DNA of 64,000 nucleotides, from contig CAJUCT010000009.1 of the NCBI GenBank assembly GCA_910585015.1, positions 45,047-109,046 of the forward strand. The letters run 5' to 3'. Positions 61,665 to 64,000 of the stretch are shown one piece after another; position 1 is the stretch's first letter, and every line of letters begins with the position of its first letter. This stretch comes from an uncultured Acetatifactor sp. Its GTDB lineage: Bacteria > Bacillota > Clostridia > Lachnospirales > Lachnospiraceae. Made by a program: the position numbers and the translations under genes. Under the pieces are notes generated by a model. It searched no databases, was not told the DNA's origin, and saw nothing but the letters and a program-made list of their open reading frames with translations.

Positions 61665-62102
61665 ATGAACAAAAATTCAGAGAATCCAGGCGTGGGAGCA
61701 GCTTTTCAAAAAGCAGTAGCGCGCTGGTTAGAGCAACAATTTGACAAAGAGTTTATTCTTGAAAAGAAAATAGCGATGGGTCATCCGGCAAAGAATCATA
61801 AATTTGACATAGTGAGCAGCGATGACACAATGGCAATTGAATGTAAGTGCTATACCTGGACTGAAACAGGAAATGTGCCTAGTGCGAAAATGGGATTTAC
61901 AAATGAGGCCGCATTTTACTTGTCATTTATCCCAGATACATACGAGAAGTTTATAGTAATGAAATTATCAAGGCATCCTAAGAGAGAGGAGACTTTGGCT
62001 GAGTATTATTTTCGTATGAATCGACATCTGATTGGAAAGACAAAAGTAGCAGAGTTTGATGCTGAAACAGGTGAGTTTCGTGTTGTAGGATCAAATAATT
62101 AA
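61665..62102 (+). CDS. Small PD-(D/E)XK-like nuclease-fold protein
   Basis: In this 145-residue protein the core KFDIVSSDDTMAIECKCYTW fits the restriction-endonuclease-like motif (Asp, then Glu-x-Lys) with a Glu upstream in the first helix (ARWLEQQFDKEFILEKK). Size matches a single nuclease domain. It starts 12 bases after hsdR and is probably part of the same operon. It may cut DNA or act as an accessory to HsdR. No named family is recognised with certainty. Confidence 0.7.
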   Translation: MNKNSENPGVGAAFQKAVARWLEQQFDKEFILEKKIAMGHPAKNHKFDIVSSDDTMAIECKCYTWTETGNVPSAKMGFTNEAAFYLSFIPDTYEKFIVMKLSRHPKREETLAEYYFRMNRHLIGKTKVAEFDAETGEFRVVGSNN

Positions 62103-62115
62103 AGGTGGTGTAGAA

Positions 62116-62961
62116 GTGGCAAGAGGAAAGACCATAAGTTTGTTTATGATGGATGCTATGCCAGAAGGCAGAGTAAAGTGTACATACTCTATGTGGAAAG
62201 GAATTGTTTATAAGATTCCTCGTACTGATATTGGAAAATGCAAAGATATTGCACAGGTAAATTATAGCGGAGTTTATTTTTTGTTTGGTACGGATATTAA
62301 TGGGAAAGAGCAGGTGTATGTAGGCCAGGCTAATAGTAGAAAAAATGGAAAAGGTATTCTGGGTAGAATACTGGAGCCTCACAAGTCAATAAATGATTGG
62401 ACTGAGGTTGTTATGCTTACAACGTCAGATGATTCTTTTGGAGCCACAGAAATTAGTTACCTTGAAAATCGTTTTTGTAATCTTGCAAAAGAGGTTGGAA
62501 GATATGATGTTGTCAATGGAAATGAGCCCCCATTAGGAAACCAGTCTGAAGAATTGGAATCCGAAATGGAAGACGCTATTGATATAACAAAGATGATGAT
62601 AGGCGCGTTGGGCTACAAAGTATTTTCTCCGAAGCGTATGCCGGTAGATGCGAAGGGCTCAAATGAGCCGGTGTTGTATATGGAAAGATCTGGCACTAAG
62701 GCGAGTGGACAGAGAATACCTGATGGATTTGTTGTATTTAAGGGTAGTATTATTAGCAAAACTACAGTTAAGAGCTGCCCTGAAATAGCTATTAAATATC
62801 GTCAGAAATATATAAATAGCATAGATAAGAATTTTGTATTAAAAGAAGATCTGGTATTCTCTAGTCCTTCATCGGCAGCAGCTTTTGTAGGAGGTTCAAG
62901 TCTTAGTGGAAATGAATTGTGGAAGACAAAAGAGGGAGTGCCACTGAAAGAACTACAATAG
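62116..62961 (+). CDS. GIY-YIG nuclease-like protein with DUF4357
   Basis: This 281-residue protein has an N-terminal GIY-YIG-type domain (about 45-135) with SGVYFLFG, QVYVGQAN, an Arg in GILGRILE and a Glu in ISYLENRF. The C-terminal ~60 residues match DUF4357 (SSPSSAAAFVGGSSLSGNEL, then WKTKEGVPLKEL). The GTG start at 62116 has AAAGGTGG upstream. It lies 13 bases after the small nuclease gene. Such proteins are often found next to restriction systems; the target is unknown. Confidence 0.85.
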   Translation: MARGKTISLFMMDAMPEGRVKCTYSMWKGIVYKIPRTDIGKCKDIAQVNYSGVYFLFGTDINGKEQVYVGQANSRKNGKGILGRILEPHKSINDWTEVVMLTTSDDSFGATEISYLENRFCNLAKEVGRYDVVNGNEPPLGNQSEELESEMEDAIDITKMMIGALGYKVFSPKRMPVDAKGSNEPVLYMERSGTKASGQRIPDGFVVFKGSIISKTTVKSCPEIAIKYRQKYINSIDKNFVLKEDLVFSSPSSAAAFVGGSSLSGNELWKTKEGVPLKELQ

Positions 62962-62978
62962 TGAAAGGATGTGTTTGA

Positions 62979-63944
62979 ATGGAAAAGAAATATCAGGTAT
63001 TTGTTAGTTCAACATATGAAGATTTAAAAAGTGAAAGACAGGCAGCGATAAGTTGTTTACTTGATATGGGGTGCATTCCGGTGGGGATGGAACAGTTCCC
63101 AGCTAGTTCATTAAGCCAGTGGGAATATATCAAAAAGATGATTGATATGAGCGATTACTATTTGCTTATAGTCGCAGGAAAATATGGTTCAATTGATCCG
63201 GAAGAAAATATAAGTTATACAGAAAAAGAATATCGATATGCTGTCAAAAGCGGGATTCCGGTATTGTCTTTTTTGGTAAAAGATATTGGAGAATTGCCAT
63301 CATCAAAGGTTGGAAAAACTGATGAGGAACGTGAAAATGTTGAGCGTTTCAGAAATGATATCAAGAATGCGGGAAGGCTGGTTAAATTTTATACAAGCAA
63401 ACAAGAACTTGAAAGCGTAATAGCAAAGTCTATTTCTAAAATAATAAATGATAATCCAAGACCAGGTTGGGTGCGAGCAGATCAAGCGGAGTTAGCCATA
63501 AATGAAGCGTCTGATAAATCAGGGATAAACGAGATTATAAATCAACTTAATTCAGTACAAGAGGCTATATTACAAAAAGTAGAACAAACAAGGGTACAGT
63601 GGGAACCAATTTCTACAGAAGAAATAGAGTCATTGTTTAGGGATAATAATACTAAGACGGATATTCCTGAATTATCTGATAAGGAAAAAAGTTTATTATT
63701 AGAAGCTGTTGAAGATCCGACTGGACAAGTGCTTGTAATAAAAACATTAGAGGGAACATCAATAGAAACTAATGGTAAGACTATGAATTCGGAATTAATT
63801 GGTAGAGATGCGATTGAATGGGAAGGGATCGTTGCTAAATTAGTTAGCAAGTCAATTCTTCAAGCAGTTGGAAAGGGTGACCAAATATATCAGCTTACAT
63901 CATTAGGATATGAAATATCTGATGCGCTACAAAAGGATAATTAG
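62979..63944 (+). CDS. DUF4062 domain protein
   Basis: In this 321-residue protein residues 5-90 are a DUF4062 domain (YQVFVSSTYEDLKSERQAAI, MEQFPASSLSQWEYI), a Rossmann-like fold related to TIR and nucleoside deoxyribosyltransferase domains. A helical middle part follows (about 100-220). The C-terminal part (about 225-318) looks like a winged helix (AKLVSKSILQAVGKGDQIYQLT). In other bacteria DUF4062 is found at the N-terminus of NTPase defence proteins; here it has no NTPase. It starts 17 bases after the GIY-YIG gene with GAAAGGATG upstream. Confidence 0.85.
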   Translation: MEKKYQVFVSSTYEDLKSERQAAISCLLDMGCIPVGMEQFPASSLSQWEYIKKMIDMSDYYLLIVAGKYGSIDPEENISYTEKEYRYAVKSGIPVLSFLVKDIGELPSSKVGKTDEERENVERFRNDIKNAGRLVKFYTSKQELESVIAKSISKIINDNPRPGWVRADQAELAINEASDKSGINEIINQLNSVQEAILQKVEQTRVQWEPISTEEIESLFRDNNTKTDIPELSDKEKSLLLEAVEDPTGQVLVIKTLEGTSIETNGKTMNSELIGRDAIEWEGIVAKLVSKSILQAVGKGDQIYQLTSLGYEISDALQKDN

Positions 63945-64000
63945 GTACTCAAACTTCCCATAATCTTTTGCGGTGCAAAGGCTTGTAATTACTGACAATA

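Overview
This window looks like chromosome of a gut-type Lachnospiraceae (Clostridia, Bacillota). The signs are the order tig-clpP-clpX-engB, glycyl-radical class III ribonucleotide reductase (strict anaerobe), YesN-like membrane AraC regulators beside LplB/LplC-type sugar permeases and lipoprotein binding proteins, a LacI-like/GGDEF fusion, strong AGGAGG ribosome sites, and many short palindromic intergenic elements. The organism is inferred; no rRNA is present.

Bases 1-16000 are a carbohydrate region. It holds the end of a GH13 alpha-amylase (minus strand, with its own promoter and LacI/CcpA-type operator), a GntR-ABC transporter operon with a clear operator, a CE8 pectinesterase, an AraC-type sensor-regulator with a complete CUT1-type importer lacking its own ATPase, a broken Rpn-family gene, and a membrane-anchored GH5 glucanase with a tandem-repeat linker. 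Bases 16000-29400 are mostly housekeeping and signalling: DegV, MATE, a chemoreceptor, a CarD-like protein, LacI-like/GGDEF, a TPR lipoprotein, NrdD with a C-terminal thioredoxin-like domain, PyrF, and a short AraC-type regulator translationally coupled to a second ClpP. The last is followed by the broken tail of a solute-binding protein.

Bases 29400-40600 hold a two-component system (minus strand) divergent from an operon with a very large binding lipoprotein, two permeases and an HlyD-like adaptor. An NMT1/SsuA-like lipoprotein and a fused permease-ATPase follow. Bases 40600-52900 are conserved core: tig, clpP (behind a large nested hairpin), clpX, engB, a PerM/YtvI-like protein, an ECF sigma factor with a probable anti-sigma protein, an orphan response regulator with a degenerate receiver, pepD, tRNA-Pro(AGG), two small genes and an RNA uridine methyltransferase. 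No lon gene lies between clpX and engB; that gap is filled with repeats.

From about 52900 to the right edge the base and codon use turns AT-rich (AGA, ATA, GTA, TTA), which marks an acquired defence island. The order is HTH protein, hsdM, hsdS1, tyrosine recombinase, hsdS2, hsdR, then a small PD-(D/E)XK-like protein, a GIY-YIG/DUF4357 protein and a DUF4062 protein. The two hsdS genes share three near-identical blocks: one at the ribosome site, one between the two target-recognition domains and one at the 3' end. A recombinase lies between them. This is the layout expected of a shuffling (phase-variable) type I restriction system and is the most interesting part of the window.

Bases 29018-29223 and 63945-64000 hold nothing I can name. 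No IS element, CRISPR array or replication origin was seen.
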